Of a stretch of DNA of 8,656 bases, positions 6,970 through 8,656 are shown one piece after another. Positions within the stretch are counted from its first letter, which is position 1, and each line of letters opens with the position of its first letter. Source of the stretch: Gemmatimonadaceae bacterium (GTDB lineage Bacteria; Gemmatimonadota; Gemmatimonadetes; Gemmatimonadales; Gemmatimonadaceae). Position numbers and translations under genes: made by a program. The notes under the pieces were generated by a model. It did no database searches. It saw nothing but the letters and a program-made list of their open reading frames with translations, and had not been told where the DNA came from. The stretch covers positions 1 to 8,656 of the forward strand of contig JANWKK010000203.1 in NCBI GenBank assembly GCA_025451425.1, written 5' to 3'.

Positions 6970-7896
6970 TCAGAGGTCGCACTCCCAGGTCTGCGCCACG
7001 AGAGCGGCGCCGAAACTGTGGTGGGCCTCTTCGCTTACAAGCGCGAAGCCCGCACGTTCGTACACGCGACGCGCAGCACCGAGACAGCTCTGCGTCCAGA
7101 GCGTTATCTTGCGATAGCCTGCCTCACGAGCGAAGCGGATGCACTCGTCGACGAGCCTCGATCCGATGCCCATCCCGCGCGCCGACGGCTCGACATACAG
7201 AAGCCGAAGCTTGGCGACCGCCTTTGACTTCTTCACGCAGAAGATCGAGCCGACGACTTCCCCCTCATGCTCGGCGATCCAGCAGCGCTCCCGCTTCGGA
7301 TCGTGATGCTTTGCGAAATCGGCTGCGATCTCGGCCACCAAGACCTCGAACTGTTCGTCCCAACCATACTCCTGGTTGTACAACGCGCCATGCCGGTGCA
7401 CGATCCATCCGATGTCGCCCGGCCGCGGCGCGCGCAGCGTGTATGCTGGCTCGACGACGCATGGACGCTCGAGAAGTCGCTCGATTCGCTGCATCGATTC
7501 GACAACGTCCCGCTGCTCGGGCGCGGCAAGTCTCTGGAGCATGTTCGCGACTGCCGTGTGCTGTCGTGCCTCGATCGCGTCGAACTCTCGACGGCCCTTG
7601 GCGCTCAAGCGCAGATGAGTTTGACGGCGATCTGCCGTCGACCGCGTTTTGACGAGCAGCCCTTTCTGCTCGAGCTCTCGAAGGATGCGGCTCAGATACG
7701 CCGCGTCGAGCGCGAGCTCCTCGCCGAGCACGCTCGCCGTGAGACGATCCCGATGGCGTAGCTCGTAGAGCACCCGAACGTCCGTGAGCGAATACTCACT
7801 ATCGAGGAATCCGCGGTTGAGCGCCCCGATCTGCCGCGTATAAAAGCGATTGAACCGCCGAACCCTCGCGACACGGCCGGCAACGTGATTGGTCAT
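6970..7896 (-). CDS. MarR-family HTH regulator fused to GNAT N-acetyltransferase
   Basis: The protein has 308 residues from ATG 7896; the frame also allows a TTG start at 7914 that adds six residues. I prefer the ATG because translation otherwise has to begin within a palindrome, but neither start has a Shine-Dalgarno. Counting from the TTG, residues 8-150 form a MarR winged helix: recognition region LTASVLGEELALDAAYLSRI (58-77), followed by the wing RSTADRRQTHLRLSAKG with the DRR motif. Residues about 158-314 are a GNAT domain with motif A LRLLYVEPSARGMGIG (RGMGIG is the acetyl-CoA pyrophosphate loop, 246-251) and the motif B region ARRVYERAGF. Such MarR-GNAT proteins are a known architecture; the acetyl acceptor and the regulated genes are usually unknown. 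It is a cytoplasmic protein and probably stands alone: its upstream neighbour on the same strand is a permease 118-136 bp away with repeats in between. Confidence 0.9.
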   Translation of the reverse strand: MTNHVAGRVARVRRFNRFYTRQIGALNRGFLDSEYSLTDVRVLYELRHRDRLTASVLGEELALDAAYLSRILRELEQKGLLVKTRSTADRRQTHLRLSAKGRREFDAIEARQHTAVANMLQRLAAPEQRDVVESMQRIERLLERPCVVEPAYTLRAPRPGDIGWIVHRHGALYNQEYGWDEQFEVLVAEIAADFAKHHDPKRERCWIAEHEGEVVGSIFCVKKSKAVAKLRLLYVEPSARGMGIGSRLVDECIRFAREAGYRKITLWTQSCLGAARRVYERAGFALVSEEAHHSFGAALVAQTWECDL

Positions 7897-7912
7897 GCCG
7901 ACAAGAATCGGC
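7897..7912. promoter_or_regulatory. Palindrome at the start of the MarR-GNAT gene, possible operator
   Basis: GCCGA-N6-TCGGC is a perfect 5-bp inverted repeat that directly abuts the likely ATG (7894-7896). MarR-type proteins bind short palindromes and often repress their own genes, so an autoregulatory site is plausible; a small RNA hairpin at the start codon is the alternative. Confidence 0.4.
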
Positions 7913-7932
7913 AAAAAGGTTGACTTTGTCCA
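7897..7932 (-). promoter_or_regulatory. Possible leaderless promoter of the MarR-GNAT gene
   Basis: On the minus strand TGGACA (five of six against TTGACA, about 7927-7932) is followed after 17 bases by GATTCT (three of six against TATAAT, about 7904-7909). Transcription would then begin at or next to ATG 7896, which agrees with the lack of a Shine-Dalgarno. The -10 match is weak and the call is tentative. The -10 would overlap the palindrome at 7897-7912. Confidence 0.3.
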
Positions 7933-7944
7933 GTATCACGCCGC

Positions 7945-7965
7945 GGGGCGGGGGGCGGGGGGGGG
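7945..7965 (+). repeat. G-run cluster, potential G-quadruplex
   Basis: Three G runs of 4, 6 and 9 bases are separated by single C residues. The nine-base run can be split into two, so four G-tracts are available for a quadruplex with very short loops. It lies upstream of the MarR-GNAT promoter region on the opposite strand (C-rich in the direction of that gene). Such a tract is also prone to length change and to sequencing error. Confidence 0.6.
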
Positions 7966-7973
7966 CAAGTTAT

Positions 7974-7987
7974 TTAGAGTTCTCTAA
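7974..7987. promoter_or_regulatory. AT-rich perfect palindrome, operator-like
   Basis: TTAGAG-TT-CTCTAA is a perfect 6-bp inverted repeat in an otherwise very GC-rich stretch. It is too short and lacks the T-run expected for a terminator. It lies about 80 bases upstream of the MarR-GNAT start and about 45 bases beyond the permease stop, so it could bind a dimeric regulator. No binding protein can be assigned from sequence. Confidence 0.4.
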
Positions 7988-7991
7988 TACG

Positions 7992-8029
7992 CAACCCTCA
8001 GCCCTCAACCCTCAACCCTCAGCCCTCAG
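7992..8029. repeat. 7-bp tandem repeat (CARCCCT), about 5.4 copies
   Basis: Five consecutive heptamers, alternating between CAACCCT and CAGCCCT in the order A, G, A, A, G, are followed by a partial CAG. The array ends 2 bp before the permease stop codon at 8032. It is a non-coding microsatellite-like array; there are no spacers, so it is not CRISPR. Confidence 0.85.
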
Positions 8030-8031
8030 TG

Positions 8032-8656
8032 CTACTCCTCCCTCAACGCCGCCACCGGATCCAACCTCGCCGCTCGCCACGCCGGCACTGCTGCCGCCGC
8101 AATACCCACCGCCGCGAGCAGCACCACCGACCCACTCAACGTCCCCGCGTCCGTCGGTGTCACCCCGTACAGGAATGAGGCCACCAATCGCGTCACCCCC
8201 AACGACCGCAGCAGGCCCACTACTGCCCCCGCCAGAACGACACGCGAGACTTCGCCCAGCACCATGCGCACCACGCGCGATTGCTCCGCGCCGAGCGCGA
8301 TCCGCACGCCGATCTCGTTCCGTCGTCGCGCGACATTGTACGCCATGATGCCGTACAGACCAAACGTTGCGAGCAACACGGCCAGCGCGCCGAAAAAGCC
8401 CGAGAGCGTCGCGATCAAACGCATCAGTGTCAGCGACTGCGCGACCTGCTGATCGAGGGTCGTGAAGTCGAGCGTGATGCGCGGACTTAGCGCCGCGAGC
8501 GCTTTCGTCGCGGCCGCAACGACGTCACCCGGCGCTCCGTTCGTCCGCAGCTCGAACGACACGTACTGCGCCTCCGCTGACTCCTGCGCGCGCGGGAAAT
8601 ACATGATCGGCTGAGCCGAATCTCGCAGTGAGGTGTACTTGGTCGTGCCGACAACC
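8032..8656 (-). CDS. ADOP/MacB-like ABC-type permease, FtsX domain, C-terminal part only
   Basis: The frame is open to the right edge of the window, giving about 207 C-terminal residues; the ATG at 8604 lies inside the conserved run VVGTTKYTSLRDSAQPIMYFP and is not the start. The visible part covers the end of the periplasmic MacB-type domain, then a first helix (FFGALAVLLATFGLYGIMAY), the FtsX hallmark RRRNEIGVRIALGA, and two further hydrophobic segments ending in PAWRAARLDPVAALREE. The D-P-x-x-A-L-R-x-E ending is typical of ADOP permeases, which are about 800 residues with two FtsX units and are greatly expanded in Acidobacteriota and Gemmatimonadota. They resemble MacB/FtsX export-type or mechanotransmission subunits, but their cargo is not known. 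The ATPase partner and any PadR-type regulator would lie outside the window. It is not obviously linked to the sugar locus. Confidence 0.9.
   Translation of the reverse strand, partial: VVGTTKYTSLRDSAQPIMYFPRAQESAEAQYVSFELRTNGAPGDVVAAATKALAALSPRITLDFTTLDQQVAQSLTLMRLIATLSGFFGALAVLLATFGLYGIMAYNVARRRNEIGVRIALGAEQSRVVRMVLGEVSRVVLAGAVVGLLRSLGVTRLVASFLYGVTPTDAGTLSGSVVLLAAVGIAAAAVPAWRAARLDPVAALREE

Noticed and set aside
7992..8029. CRISPR or telomere-like array
   Set aside because: The units are contiguous heptamers with no spacers, and the unit is not a telomeric hexamer.
7920..8348. Plus-strand open frame (142 codons) through the repeats and the permease end
   Set aside because: Its proline- and serine-rich translation comes from the CCCTCA repeats and antisense of the FtsX domain.

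Overview
The window looks like a piece of a GC-rich (roughly 60 percent or more by eye) Gram-negative-type chromosome. Gemmatimonadota is the most likely phylum, with Acidobacteriota as an alternative. The pointers are an ADOP/MacB-type permease end, the dispersed inverted repeat containing CATCCTGAG and AGCGAAGGA, Sec and lipoprotein signal peptides, and the high-GC codon use. The taxonomic guess is inference, because no marker gene is present.

Region 1-6863 is a carbohydrate-utilisation locus centred on alpha-glucans. A GH97 glucosidase (5' end outside the window) and a GH13 lipoprotein amylase form a tightly coupled plus-strand pair. A second GH13 enzyme with a Sec signal and the MPDLN signature lies on the minus strand, tail to tail with the pair and only 3 bp away. 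From a short (116 bp) divergent intergenic region, an SLC45-like MFS sugar transporter is read on the plus strand, followed after 19 bp by a secreted, cysteine-rich Ser-Asp-His alpha/beta hydrolase of unknown substrate. The inferred logic is that exported GH13 enzymes cut starch-type oligosaccharides, GH97 trims them further, and the MFS carrier imports the resulting small sugar. No SusC/SusD, ABC transporter or local sugar regulator is visible.

Region 6864-6969 is a near-perfect dispersed inverted repeat that fills the gap between two convergent genes and may end transcription for both.

Region 6970-7914 (minus) is a single-chain MarR-type HTH plus GNAT acetyltransferase protein. It has a small palindrome just before its likely ATG and a possible leaderless promoter. 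Region 7915-8031 is a compact non-coding stretch with a G-run cluster, a perfect AT-rich palindrome and a 7-bp tandem repeat. Region 8032-8656 (minus) is the C-terminal third or so of an ADOP/MacB-like FtsX-domain permease running off the right edge.

I see no rRNA, tRNA, CRISPR, phage, transposase or recognisable defence genes. No wholly new system is evident. The most notable items are the intergenic repeats and the palindrome, the SusCD-free glycan locus with an attached hydrolase, and the MarR-GNAT fusion.
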